A DNA stretch of 64,000 nucleotides, taken from contig NC_080068.1 in assembly GCF_949987535.1 (NCBI RefSeq), positions 77,773,254 to 77,837,253 on the forward strand, in the 5' to 3' direction. Position numbers and translations under genes: made by a program. Positions 1-11,728 of the stretch are shown here, piece by piece. The stretch is from Balaenoptera acutorostrata (taxonomy: Eukaryota > Chordata > Mammalia > Artiodactyla > Balaenopteridae). The notes beneath the pieces were generated by a model that did not search any database, was not told the origin of the DNA, and saw nothing but the letters and a program-made list of their open reading frames with translations. Each line of letters opens with the position of its first letter. Position 1 is the stretch's first letter.

Positions 1-172
1 CATAGATTAGGTGACCATAGGTGCATGTGTTTATCTCTGGACTTTCTATCCTGTTCCATTGATCTATATTTCTGTTTCTGTGCCAGTACCATACTGTTTT
101 GATTACTGTAGCTTTGTAGTATAGTCTGAAGTCAGGGAGCCTGATTCCTCCAGCTCTGTTGGCTCAAAGTTT
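1..172 (-). mobile_element. L1 ORF2 fragment (reverse-transcriptase C-terminal side), cut by the window edge
   Basis: On the minus strand the segment reads without a stop through motifs typical of L1 ORF2, such as [20 protein letters not shown] and [16 protein letters not shown]. The element continues to the left of the window. The open frame over 55 codons suggests a fairly young copy. The right boundary near 172 is approximate. Confidence 0.85.
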
Positions 173-1326
173 TTATCTGTCACATCCAGGATATAAAAGC
201 CACTTAAATATTAACTCACCAAGAAATTTTGATGGTATTCTTTCTGAAAATGTTTATAATTATAAGCAGAGTAAATAAAAAATTCTCCCTAATAACATTG
301 CTAGGATATAGTACCTAACATCGTAAAATAGCCTCATAGCAATTTTTTTGCCATACCTTCTAAAAAGCCAGCAGATTGCCAGATTTTTTATAATAATGTC
401 ACTCTAAATACCCAGAAGTCTAAACATAATTTTCTCTTGTGTGCCTATGTTATGGTTGTGTGTCTCAGGGAAAACTTCATGTGGGTTCAAGGTGGGCCCT
501 TTTCATATCAAATGCTGCTATGGAGTGAGGTTGAATTATAAATTGAAATATGTTTTCTGTAAAATGGTAGTAGTAGCCAAAACAGTATACATTTTTGTTT
601 AAAATTTAGTCATCAGAGTAGTGTTTAAAAGGGAAAAACAAACCAGATTCTCAATGAAGCCCAAGTGCAGTAGGTGCTGGGTAAGCAGGAATCCTTATAA
701 ATAATAATTCTAAAGAATGGGGCCCAAAGTCTAACCACTTTGGGTTACAGCCTTAGCTATCTCTGTGGGCCATATGGTCATTCTGTTGTAAATATGGACA
801 CTGCCTGGAGTGTACAGTTGTTCCCTAGCTTCCAAGAAGCACACAGACTCTAGAATCAGTGGGTGACTCTTTTCTAAAATAGCTTATCCTGAGTATCAGA
901 TGATGGAAAGGGATACCTCTGAGCTCCCGAACAGTAGAACATTCTTACCTTCCTTCCCTGAGGAGGTCTCTGTTTTGCCTGGTGGAGGAAGAGGGAGTTG
1001 TCACAGTACAATTTCAGGAATGTTGGGAGCTGTGCTTTGGTTCATCTACTGCTGGTGTAGAGCCCACGGAGGTCTCTGGAGGGCAAGGGATCAGATAAGA
1101 AAGAAGTCATTCCTCATAGACTGAGAAATCTGAAACCTTAGAAATTTTTGCTGATGAATTTTTATTCCCTTCTAGTCTGAGAAACCTTTCTCTCTTCCTA
1201 GCAAGAGACACATGGAACAAATCACTGATGGTGTGAACAATATTTGAGATAAATGCAACTGTCAGATAATTTCCTAGGAGTTCTGCAAGGGCTTGTGGTG
1301 ACTGCAAACCGCTGAGTCTGTGTTTT

Positions 1327-1629
1327 GTTTTGTTTGTTTTTAATTAATTAATTAATTAATTAATTTTTGGCTGTGTTGGGTCTTCTTTTCTGTGCGAGGG
1401 CTTTCTCTAGTTGTGGCAAGCGGGGGCCACTCTTCATCGCGGTGCGCGGGCCTCTCACTATCGCGGCCTCTCTTGTTGCGGAGCACAGGCTCCAGATGTG
1501 CAGGCTCAGTAGTTGTGGCTCACTGGCCTAGTCGCTCCGCGGCATGTGGGATCTTCCCAGACCAGGGCTCGAACCCGTGTCCCCTGCATTGGCAGGCAGA
1601 CTCTCAACCACTGCGCCACCAGGGAAGCC
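1327..1629 (-). mobile_element. CHR-type SINE, long form
   Basis: The reverse complement starts GGGCTTCCCTGGTGGCGCAG (A box) and carries a B box GGTTCGAGCCC; the tail appears as a (TTAA)n-rich tract at the low-coordinate end. A 15-bp exact TSD (CTGAGTCTGTGTTTT) lies at 1312-1326 and 1630-1644. Confidence 0.95.
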
Positions 1630-2360
1630 CTGAGTCTGTGTTTTAATTCAGTGGAATATATTCAGACTCCTTTGGGGACTCTTAACACATCTGTAGCCAA
1701 GGGCTCAATGCTACATTATTAGTAATAGTTTTATGTGGGTATGTATGTTCTTGAGCAATTAAGCCATTTCTCCAAAATTTCTGTTTAGTACAAACAGTAA
1801 GCCCAGGTCAGAAATGTTCATAAGACATTATCAAACTCTAATGGAGGTTTGATTTTTCCTGGTGTTCAGAACACTATTTTTAAACATGGTGAAGAAAAAT
1901 TACCTTGGATGTATGGTGCTTCATTGAACAGTGACCTTTCAGGTTAGTTAAGAAAGCTGGAGCACCAGAGGATTTTTGAGCAACTTTTTTGTTGCCTGAG
2001 GGAACGACAGAATAGAAATGTGGTGTAAATGTTTAGAAAGGGGATGATTTGCAAGGTTGTGAAAAAGCAAAGACCAGCTGCTGGAAGAAAATGCTTTTAT
2101 ATGATTTCAAAAGAGAGATACTTTTTTACTTTAAGTAAAATTTGGACCCTCAGACCTCCTAGCTTTTCTATAAATTGGCTTTTGTGTATCCACATTAAGC
2201 CTTTTATTTGCTCCTGTTTAATGTATGAGCGAACGGTGAAAAGAGAGAGGAAAATGGGTCCGTTCTACAAAACTGCAACGGAAGCATTGGTTCTTGCAAT
2301 TTTCTGTACAGAAATGTTTGCTCACTCTGTATGCTAAGTAGTTTTAATCATGCCAGGCGT

Positions 2361-2389
2361 CTAATGACCAGTTTTCTTTTTTTTTCCAG
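2361..2389 (+). promoter_or_regulatory. Splice acceptor of the APBB2 exon
   Basis: A long pyrimidine run (from 2372) ends in CCAG at 2386-2389, directly before the APBB2 reading frame. A plausible branch point is the A at 2364 in CTAAT, 25 nt upstream of the AG. The acceptor position is fixed by the split GCT codon that joins the known MSEVLPA peptide to DSGVDTL. Confidence 0.85.
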
Positions 2390-3205
2390 CTGACTCAGGT
2401 GTAGACACTTTGGCAGTGTTTATGGCCAGCAGCGGAACGACAGACGTCACGAATCGGAATAGCCCGGCCACACCACCAAACACCCTTAATCTCCGTTCCT
2501 CCCACAATGAACTGTTGAACGCTGAAATAAAACACACAGAAACCAAGAACAGCACACCCCCGAAATGCAGGAAAAAATATGCACTAACTAACATCCAGGC
2601 GGCAATGGGCCTCTCAGATCTGGCCGCACAGCCCCTGCTGGGAAATGGCTCTGCCAACATCAAGCTGGTGAAAAATGGAGAGAACCAGCTCCGGAAGGCT
2701 GCAGAACAAGGGCAGCAGGACCCCAACAGAAACGTCAGCCCCACTGCAGTCATCAACATAACTTCTGAGAAGTTAGAGGGTAAAGAGCCCCACCCACGGG
2801 ATTCCTCGGGCTGCGAGATTTTACCCTCCCAGGCCCGAAGAACCAAGAGCTTCCTGAATTACTATGCAGACCTGGAAACCTCAACCAGAGAACTCGAGCA
2901 GAATTTGGGCAACCAGCATGGGGCTGTGGAAGAGAAGGCCCAGCCAGGCCAGAGCCAGGCCTCCACCGTCGTCGGGAATGGCGACTTACTGCTGCAGAAA
3001 CCAAACAAACCCCAGTTCAGCCCTGAAGATGGCCAGATAGCCACCGTATCATCCAGCCCGGAGACCAAGAAGGATCATCCTAAAACAGGGGCCAAAACCG
3101 ATTGTGCACTCCACCGGATCCAGAACCTGGCACCGAGCGACGAGGAGTCCAGCTGGACGACCCTGTCCCAAGACAGTGCCTCTCCCAGCTCCGCAGATGA
3201 GACAG
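2390..3205 (+). CDS. APBB2: APBB2 (FE65-like 1) large N-terminal coding exon, partial gene
   Basis: APBB2 is a cytoplasmic and nuclear adaptor of the FE65 family. It binds the intracellular tail of amyloid precursor protein through C-terminal PTB domains and has a central WW domain. This exon encodes about 272 residues of the N-terminal region before the WW domain. The reading enters as (A)DSGVDTLAVFMASSGTT and leaves with LSQDSASPSSADET. It is rich in Ser, Pro, Asn and Gln and has no membrane segment, as expected for the disordered part. I recognised it by recalling mammalian APBB2, whose protein starts with a short MSEVLPA peptide encoded in an earlier exon. The first codon is split (last two bases of GCT at 2390-2391) and the last base, 3205, opens a codon finished in the next exon, so the exon is phase 1 at both ends and 816 nt long (3 x 272). 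An in-frame ATG at 2422 is internal. No frameshift or stop is seen, so the gene looks functional. Confidence 0.95.
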
Positions 3206-3211
3206 GTACCT
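3203..3211 (+). promoter_or_regulatory. Splice donor of the APBB2 exon
   Basis: ACAG|GTACCT: the GT at 3206-3207 follows the ADET codons where the family sequence continues into the WW-domain exon. The donor matches consensus in CAG|GT but is weaker at +5/+6. The frame stays open after it until a TAA at 3340-3342. Confidence 0.8.
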
Positions 3212-5242
3212 GGGAAAGGTGTAACCTACGGTGGCACTTTCTTTTGGTGTTTTCCCTTATTGATGGAATTAATCTCTACACTGACCCCCTCCCCGCAAAT
3301 TTTCATCTGCTGGTAGAGAAGAACATGGGCCTCTTGAGGTAAAATTGGGCAATTTGTGTGAAAATATCATTAGATTCCTCAGCGGTTTCATCTTGATTCA
3401 TACATAAGTTGTTTGTCCTGGGAAGCATTTTTGTAAAAGAAATAGCTCCCCGGTGTTAAGTACAGTAAAACATCACCTATTTAGCAACTATACTGCCAGT
3501 GGTTAAGTGAACTATTTCTATATACTATGTAGAAATACTAGGTTTTGTTAAGGAAAATAATAAAAGGGAGACACTTGCCGGGGGCAGGATATAACCTGAA
3601 AAAGAGAACCAACTATTTTAAAATTCTCAGAAAAAACTTATTTATGCTCAAGCTAATGAAAAGTTTAAGGTTTAAAAAGTTGAAAGTCTATTCATTAAAG
3701 ACATTTCCCTTTTGACCTTTACTGGGGAACATTTTATTAGCCTTGTTCAAGTGATATTTGAAAGTGAGAAAGTAGTGTTTCTTTTAACATATATTTAGAA
3801 GTTTTGGATTTTAACTAGTCTGGTGAGACCAGTCTTTCCTGACTTTTGTCTATATTTTGTAACATCTTTGGATTTTTCAGAGGAGTGAGAATTGTCACAG
3901 AAATGAACAGGGTCCTAAAAATCAGCTACTTTTAATCTTATCTTCTCATAGCCCCTATTTTACTGATCCTGAGATTAAAAGACTGGAGAACTGTATTGTG
4001 TCTGAATTCACTGTAAGCAAGCACTCACAAAGGCTTATTTCTTTAACCTAACCCTGCCTGTGGTGGATCCCAGGGCTCTGTTAATGTGATACAGATGTAA
4101 CAGATAAAACCACCAGGGAAGGAACCGACATTTTCCCCACCTATAAGGCAGAGAAATTACAAGGACTACAGATGGGAAAAGAGGAGAAAGTAAGACATTA
4201 ATTTGTTTAAAAAAAAAAAAAAAAGTGTTTTTGAAGTGCCCTTTAAAACCACAGTGCTTTAAATGATAGATTTCATCAGCCTCCTGTAGCTGGATATGGC
4301 AGTAGGGAGGTTGAGATGAGCCCATTTCATCTCAGAAATGCCTGGATCTGCACATTATTGGAATCGTAATTATGTATAGTAATGTCACTGAGTTCACAAC
4401 TCTCTATTACTTTTCACATTTAGAGACTTCATATCCTGTAGCCGATGGACACTGTCACCTGCTAGTGTTTGAATCTATATAAATGGCTCCTTGAGTGTCT
4501 CACATTCAAACTCAACCTCGTGTGTTCAGCGCCCTCCACTTGAGGCCACACTGTCTTCCTCACATCATGGCAGCCTTTCTGCTGCTCTTCCAGGCCCTGT
4601 GCTCCCTGTTGTAGCTACATTTTACATTTTACTGAAAGGTATTAAGTAACAGTAAAGTCTCCTCGGTTCCTCACTCTGGCCCCCGTTTTTCCAGGGGCAA
4701 CCACTACTTTTGTTTTAGTTTTTTTTTTTCCAGAAACCATTTTAGGCATATACCCACATTTATAATAAATATTAAAATTTACCCAAATTTTATAATGATA
4801 TTTTTAAAGAGTCCTTACCATTTAGAGATACATACTAAAATATTATAGTATAATATAATATGCTATACTATTGTATATGGGATTTTGCCCATAAGCTGAT
4901 CCTTGTTAAAGGTGGGTACATAAGGGTTTATTATTCTGTTCTCTCTCATTTTGTATGTTTAAAAATTTCCACAGTAAAAATTAAAACAAGAAAAAAAATG
5001 ACACATTACATTGTTTTATAAATGCTTTGCTTTTTCCACCAAAGTATATATTTTGCAGATCACTTCATATCAGGATGTAGCATTTTTCTACCTCAGGCTG
5101 AATTTAAGTATTAAAGCATGCTGTTCCACCCTCTTCAAGCTCCATGATTTATTTAATGATTCCCTCACTGCTGAGTGTTTAGGGTATTTCTATCCCTGGC
5201 CCCTTCGCTTATTGAGTGCTGGTGTCAATAAGGGCTGGTGGT
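3206..5242 (+). other. Intron stretch without exon
   Basis: AT-rich. About 4800-4997 ends like an L1 3' tail in sense orientation (GGGTACATAAGGGTTTATTA, CTCTCTCATTTTGTATG, AGTAAAAATTAAAA). The rest is not recognised. An A run lies at 4209-4224. An AATAAA is at 3559-3564. Confidence 0.55.
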
Positions 5243-5256
5243 GAGCACCAAGTTTA

Positions 5257-5490
5257 TTTTTTATTTTTATTGATTTATTTATTTGGCTGCATCAGGTCTT
5301 AGTTGCAGCATGCGGGATCTTTTGTTGTGGTGCTCAGGCTTCTCTCTAGTTGTGGCGCGAGGGCTTCAGGGCGTGCAGGCTCAGTTACCCCACTGCATGT
5401 GGGATCTTAGTTCCCAGACCAGGGATCGAACCCGCGTTCCCTGCATTGGAAGGCAGATTCTTAACCACTGGACCACCAGGGAAGTCCCAA
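5257..5490 (-). mobile_element. CHR-type SINE
   Basis: The tRNA-like head is at the high-coordinate end (reverse complement GGGACTTCCCTGGTGGTCCA) and the T-rich tail near 5257. A 14-bp TSD GAGCACCAAGTTTA is at 5243-5256 and 5491-5504. Confidence 0.92.
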
Positions 5491-6152
5491 GAGCACCAAG
5501 TTTAAACTGCACCTGTGCACTGGCTTGGTCCACTGCCACTCTCTCCAGGGGACCTTTCCAGGGTCCCCTCGGCTCACCACTCATTTGCTCGGTGTCCTGG
5601 TGTTACTTGCTGCTGGGGTTTCTCTACAGAACCCATTACAGGGCTTGGCATGTGATGTGAACTGGATTAGAGTTTTCTGACATGTTGAGAGGATACATTC
5701 ATTTTTCATTCTTAAAGTCGCTTTTGAAGACCTTGAGTTTTAGAGTAAGGATGGCAGTATGGTGATGGCCTGTAATGGCTAGCTAAGGATAGACATTTTG
5801 AATCAGATGTGCTTGAAAAAGTGTGTTAGCTATGACCCAACTCTCTAAAGCTGTGAGACTGAGTTTTTTACAAATGTTAGAAGCCATCCCTTCAAAATCA
5901 TCACTTCGGGATCTTTATTTCAGCCTAATGCAATGCCTCAGAATATTAATAATATTTGGGAATTCTTTTGGAATTTCCTTAGAGCCAGTTGTGAACTCCA
6001 ACTGAAAAGACACCTCTTTACTTCATGATCACACAGATCACATAAATTAGCGAGTAAAATAAAATAATTGATTATTCAGCATTGGTATTTTTTTTGAGTT
6101 CATCTTTCCAGTGAAACATACTGTTAGTGTTCACAATGATCACAGTCAATTT

Positions 6153-6276
6153 TTTTTTTTTTTTTTTTGGCCACACCATGTGGCACGTGGGATCTTAGTT
6201 CCCCGATCAGGGATCGAACCCATGCCCCCTGCATTGGGAGTGCAGAGTCTTAACCACTGGACTGCCAGGGAAGTCC
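6153..6276 (-). mobile_element. Short CHR-type SINE
   Basis: About 120 bp, consisting of the tRNA-like part only and a long T run. A 12-bp TSD CACAGTCAATTT is at 6141-6152 and 6277-6288. Confidence 0.92.
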
Positions 6277-6329
6277 CACAGTCAATTTGAATTAAACACT
6301 TCTAATGGTGAAATCATTATTATATATGT

Positions 6330-6368
6330 TCTATATAGTATATATGAGTTTTATATATATATATAAAA
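6330..6368. repeat. AT-rich tract with a (TA)n run
   Basis: The sequence is dominated by TATATA, including about ten uninterrupted TA units near 6345-6364. It is a possible microsatellite. Confidence 0.7.
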
Positions 6369-7334
6369 TAAACACAAAATACTAATTGTTGAAAGAAAAG
6401 AAATAAGAGCAAGTATTTTGTAAGATACTAGTATGCAGCACCATGGTACATATATACATATATACAAAGTGTACATACTTGCTTATACACCGTGTGCTAA
6501 GCAAATATTCATCACAGTGGTGTATGTTGTATGACTAAATCTTGACCCAGTTATCTTTGGATTGTAGACTGTGCTCTGGGGAGCCTGGAAAAATAAATAG
6601 ACTCATTTCTACCTTAGGGACACGCTTTCCAAGTTAGAATGCTATTTATAAAATAAAATGCACTGCCCAGCCCAGAGATTGACCATTTTCTGTTTCCCTT
6701 TCTTTCTGAATCGCCCAGGCCAGCATGTTAGTAACTTTCTTTGCACAGTCAATCATGTATATATGTTTCTCCTCTTTTCCTCCTATGTCGTCTGTCCTTT
6801 GAGAAGCAAGAGGTTATTAGAAGCGGGGGGCGGTGGGGAAGCATCAGCAGAATTACTGAGTTTCATAGGAATTTAGAAAAGTTCAAAAGAATGCCCTGAC
6901 CTGGATTCTAAAGGAAAGTGTTGCATCATTTTGGTACTTGAAAGTGGGAACTTTAAGTCTGTTCAGGTTTTGCCAGAGATGCAGTCCCCTCAGTGGCCCC
7001 AGGTAAGCATGATGGCTCAGATGAATATAGGTTGGTCAGATTGTGTGTAGTCTTTCCATTTAATCACCTGGTGTTTTATGTTTGCTTCATGAAAACTTTG
7101 GAAAGACACAACATTCTGATACTACCTGGGTACCTAGTTTGTACCAACAGGTAACTTAGGTTTAATTTGGGGCTTAATAAAGTTGAAGATGCAAAGTATG
7201 AAACTGGGTGGATCTTGTGGAATAGCCATTTCAAAATTAGGTTCATTACTAAAGTGTACAAAGGCAGAATATACACTGAGAAAATCAAATCTAGATGGTG
7301 TGACAGTGGGCCCAATGCTGCATTAATTTATCAT

Positions 7335-7545
7335 TGAGAGGATGGGCTCTAGAGTCAACTTCCTGAGTTCAAACCTCAGCTGGGTTCCATGTAGGCAATT
7401 TGCATAGCCTCTCAACTGTGAAATGGGAGTGCTGGTAGGGTTTTAGCATAGATCTGTTGTGAAGATTAAGTGAGAACATCTTTGAAGAGCTCTTAGAACA
7501 GTGTCTGGCATACAGCAAGAGCGTAATAAATATTAGTGCTTATCA
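7335..7545 (+). repeat. MIR element
   Basis: It shows the ancient mammalian MIR pattern: GGGCTCTAGAGTCA, then GAGTTCAAACCTCAG, GTGAAATGGGAGTG, then AACAGTGTCTGGCATACAGC and an AATAAATATT end. It is diverged and has no detectable TSD. Confidence 0.85.
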
Positions 7546-7637
7546 TTATTAGTGATAATCATTATCAGTACAGCAGTGGGATAAAAGTTTACTTCTCTCT
7601 TAATTACGGATTACCTATATTTTGGGCTCTGATTTTA

Positions 7638-7920
7638 TTACATATTAAAAAAAATTTTTTTAATTGGAGTGTAGTTGCTTTACAGTGTTGTGCTGGTTTC
7701 TGCTGTCCAGTGAAGTGAATCAGCTTTATGAATACACATATCCCCTTTTTTGGATTTCCTTCCCATTTAGGTCACCACAGATCATTGAGTAGAGTTCCCT
7801 GTGCTGTACAGCAGGTTCTCATTAGTTATGTATTTTATACATAGTGGTGTATATATGTCAATCCCAGTCTCCAAATTCATCCCACCCCACCCCCCCCTTT
7901 CCACCCCTGGTCTGCATACG
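7638..7920 (-). mobile_element. 5'-truncated L1 3' tail
   Basis: On the + strand an A/T-rich start is followed by GGAGTGTAGTTGCTTTACAG and TGTGCTGTACAGCAGGTTCT, the inverted 3' UTR of cetartiodactyl L1. A 16-bp TSD with one mismatch (TTGGGCTCTGATTTTA / TTGGGCTCTAATTTTA) is at 7622-7637 and 7921-7936. Confidence 0.85.
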
Positions 7921-7936
7921 TTGGGCTCTAATTTTA

Positions 7937-8760
7937 GTTAGGACTTTCTGCATCTTCTAAGGGCAGCGATTGGTTTGTCTTCATCTTTGTGCTGTCAGTG
8001 CCTGAAATATAGCAGGTAAACTTAGTAAATGAATAATGACTAATTGAATAAAAATGGAAGCTATCTACATATATCCCCAGATGGCCCTGATGTATTGAGT
8101 AAATCATTTAATATTATATTTTAATCGATGTCTGATTTTGATATTGGGTACCTATTTTGAACTTAATTGATCATATTGCCTCACAGTGCGGGGGGTGGGG
8201 CGGATACTGATTAACAAATTACTGGGGAAGGCACTGAAATTCTGGGTGCCAGGTCTCGTTTGTGATACTCTCTCACACTCAGGTGGCCATGCTGGGACTT
8301 GAACCAAGATCTTTGGACCTAGCATCCAGCGCTTTTCCACTGTATCGTAGTTCTGAGACCTAGACTCGTGGCACCAGTGGCTGAATACATCAGACTTTAT
8401 CCACGTCAACTGGATTATCCTGATAATCTGAAAGATAGAAAATTATATTTTAGAGGACCTTTCCATTCCTGTAAACAATTGAGTTTTAGCTCAAATTTCA
8501 GCTCCTCTGTGAAACGTTCCTAGACCCTCTGAGCTGTTGAAAGTCCTTTTTCTGTACCTCAAGGAAATATTTCCAATTCACTGTTATCACATTCCTCTCA
8601 GCAGTTTGTAACCTTACTGGAAAGTTTTTGTTTAGACTTGGAGCTCCATGAAAGTGGGAGCTAAGTCTTCATTACGTGTGGATGTGAACCTCTTCACACA
8701 GTACATAACACATAGTGACAGGCTCCCTAAATGTTATCTGTTTGCTGGTTGGGTAGATGG
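7937..8760 (+). repeat. L2-type fragments
   Basis: Segments at about 7940-8015 and 8460-8760 resemble the 3' end of L2 LINEs (for example GGAGCTCCATGAAAGTGGGA followed by a phrase on last-year-type L2 tails such as ACATAGTGACAGGCTCCCTA). Both are old and diverged; the boundaries are rough. Confidence 0.5.
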
Positions 8761-10971
8761 AGCTGGACCACAAACATGCATACTCTGAGGTTTGCTACAT
8801 CAGTACAGCTATAGAAATAGAAAAGGTAAGCCCAACTTGTATAAAATAATTGTTCAGAGCACCTGGATATGGTGATTCTTATTTGTATTCTAGGCTCCAG
8901 GGAGGGATGAAGGGTTGGGGTCAGTAGTTCAGCGTGTCACAAACGTTCTTTGTATTTGAGTTTTTAAGTCTGCAAGCCAGAAGAGCCAGGGTTAAGGAAA
9001 AGGACCATTTTGTTTTCACTTACCTTCACACTTTGCCTTGCATTGTAAGTTGAACGATGTTGCTGGAGAGTTTGAATCCTTTGCTGTCTTAAGTTGGTTG
9101 GTTTCCAGTCTTGAGGCCAGCAAAGTGGAACTCTTTTGCAAGTTGGATAGCTGGTGAGGGCAAAAGCCAAGGCACAAACCTAATTATGTCAACACAATTG
9201 GCAGCACTAATTATTTCTGGCCTTAGCTAGCTTAAGAGTGTTAGAGCTTTGGATAAGTTTATATTATTAACTTTCCGAAACGTCTTCTAAGTGTTCATTT
9301 TATGTCAAATGGATTTTGGTAATTTCAACCATAAATTATTTTTAAATTGCTTTTTGAAAGTTCCCATCCCTTTAAAAAAAAAATTCCAGGATATAGAAAA
9401 GACCCAGTGTTCAGCTGGTTTGTCCTGCTGAATTAATTTTAATCTTTTAAACACCCTTTAGTGATTCACTAGCCTTCTTGTCTTGTCTTCTCAGTTGAGC
9501 GTTCCCTGATGTGACAGGAGGAATTCAAGAAGACAGATGTGAGATGTTTCCAAAATAGCTCGGACACATAGTTCTGGGATGGATGGTGTGATTTCCAAAT
9601 TAGATTTTAGTACCTCGGGAGTAAGATTTATAAAAAGATTTTTTATTTCACCTCATGAACTTAAGGAAGAAAATGATTTTGCTCAATTAATTATTTTTGG
9701 AAAGTTCTAGAAACAATTTATATTCAGTTGAATGATAGGATAGGTTTTGGTTGCCTTCCATTATAAAGTATTATACTAGGTACTTTAGGGTACACAAAAA
9801 AATGAATACAGTGCAATGAGTGGCAACAAAAGTCTACCAGTCTAGTAGTGAACACAAGACCGTTGATATATTCAAGATGGAACCAGGAAGGAGCCATGAG
9901 ATGGTGGAATGTTGTGGGGTAGGGTGAGCTTAGAGGAGGAAGAAACTTTGACTGGGATATGGAAGCTCAGGCATCGAAGTTGTCTGTGCTGGAGGTTAAA
10001 TAGGTTTTCAACAGATGAAGATGTGGGGAGATCATTGCCCTTCAGAGCTGTTAAAAAAGTAAGGAATCCTTTTCTTTTTTAAAATTAATCACTGAAGAAG
10101 TGTAATTCATGATTTTTTTCCCCCACTCTTATGTCTGCTTTACTGGGATCTTGAAAATAAAAATTTTAGAACCTAGTTTGGCAGGTTGCTTGGCTTCTGG
10201 GGAGAGGGAGCGGACAGAGACAGAGTGACTGCTTAGGAAATGACGGGATGGAGGCCTCCAGTAGTCCTGCGTGAAGTGCTCCCAGACGTGCCAGTGATGC
10301 CTCCTTGGAGGAGGGCATGTCGCCTCTAAGATTGTGACTCAGTGGGATCATAGAGACAAAAATACTACCGGCCACTTGCAGAAAATTTTCTGGTCAAATT
10401 TCATCATGAACATTCTGCCCTGACCCACTGTCCTCACAAAAGTACCTTAAGTTAATAAACACATAGAGAGATTTATGGTTTTAAAAGCCAAGAGGCTATA
10501 GCAACATCCAGATAGTCAGCAAGCTTGAATGTGTCTACATTTATGGGGAGCTGAAATGGATCTGCAACTTTACCATGATTTTCACTGAGGGGTAGTATCC
10601 ATGGAAGTTAACAACCATTCAAGAGTTTGTGGGTTTGTTCACCATTGCTTTGTTTTAATTCATCCATTCATTTTTTCATTTGTTAATTCATATATATGTA
10701 CACATGCCAATTATTTTTTTAATGTCTACTCTGGGGACTGTGCTAGGTGCCCCAGACATAGAATTAAATTAGAACCAGTCTGTGACCTCAGATAGCTCAC
10801 CTACAGTTTCCTGTCTCCATGGAAGACGTCCCCACTTTCTGAAATGCATCCCTGGGTTCTTTGTCCCATTTCACACGGCATGCCTCAGGAAGTACGGAAA
10901 GATAAAGCCCATCCCCAGATCCTGGGCAGTGTAAGTTTCCAAGCAAAGAAGAGAAGAAGATATTTAGATGT
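8761..10971 (+). other. Intron stretch without exon
   Basis: Mostly unique-looking AT-rich DNA. About 9780-10060 has weak L2-like wording. No open frame with family resemblance. Confidence 0.5.
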
Positions 10972-11728
10972 TATATTAGTTTCTCAGGACTGCTGCAACA
11001 AATTACCATACGCTTTGTTTTAAGCCTTCCCTGGTGGCGCAGTGGTTGAGAGCCCGCCTGCCAATGCAGGGCAAGTGGGTTCGAGCTCTGGTTCGGGAAG
11101 ATCCCACATGCTGCAGAGCAACTAAGCTCGTGTGCCACAACTACTGAGCCCGCATGCTACAATAACTGAAGCCCGCGTGCCTAGAGCCCGTGCTCCGCAA
11201 CAAGAGAACCCACCGCAATGAGAGGCCTGCCCACTGCAGTAGGCAGTGAAGAGTAGCGCCCGCTCGCCGTAACTAGGGAAAGCCCACGAGCAGCAGCGAA
11301 GACCCAATGCAGCCAAAAATAAATAAATAAAATAAATAAATTTATTAAAAAAAACAAACATACCATACAGGCTTAAAACAAAGAAATTTATTCTCTCGCA
11401 GTTCTGGAGGCTAGAAGTTTGAAATCAAGGTATCAGCGGGCTTATTCACCCTCTAAAGGCTCTTTCCTTGCCTCTTCCAGGCTTCTGGTGGGTCCTGGCA
11501 AAGCTTGGCATTCCTTGGCTTATAGCTGCATCACAGCAGTCTCTACCTGTGTCTTCCCATGGCCTTCTTATAAGGACAACAGTCATTGGATTTAGGGCCC
11601 ACCCTAATCCAGTACGGCCTCACCTTAACTGATTATATCTGCAAAGACCATGTTTCCAAATAAGATCACGTCCTGAGGTTCTGAGTGGATATGAATTTTA
11701 GAGGAATACTGTTCAACCCAGTACAGAT
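10972..11728 (-). repeat. Old MaLR/ERVL-like LTR-type repeat, split by a SINE
   Basis: After the SINE is removed, the sequence reads TTAGTTTCTCAGGACTGCTG, ACAACAAATTACC-like, AAATTTATTCTCTCGCAGTT, then TATAAGGACAACAGTCATTG and GTTCAACCCAGTACA. These are phrases shared with many mammalian MLT1-like relics in inverted orientation. The family name is uncertain. Confidence 0.6.
11012..11360 (+). mobile_element. CHR-type SINE with 14-bp filler at its 5' end
   Basis: The SINE body starts near 11027 (TTCCCTGGTGGCGCAGTGG) and ends in AAATAA repeats and an A-rich tail. An 8-bp TSD TACCATAC is at 11004-11011 and 11361-11368. Between the left TSD and the SINE lies CTTTGTTTTAAGCC (11013-11026). This is the exact reverse complement of 11370-11383, just downstream of the right TSD. 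It is inserted in an old LTR-like repeat. Confidence 0.9.

Larger units (their letters stand above)
1..2389 (+). other. APBB2 intron upstream of the large exon
   Basis: The stretch holds an L1 fragment at the left edge and one SINE. The rest (about 173-1311 and 1645-2360) is AT-rich unique-looking DNA with no exon recognised. The short ATG-containing APBB2 exon expected upstream (MSEVLPA) was looked for and not seen, so it should lie left of the window. Confidence 0.75.

Noticed and set aside
2361..2846. 161-codon open frame on the minus strand opposite the APBB2 exon
   Set aside because: It is a shadow of the real exon, with no family resemblance and no start context; codon structure of the sense strand keeps the antisense frame open.
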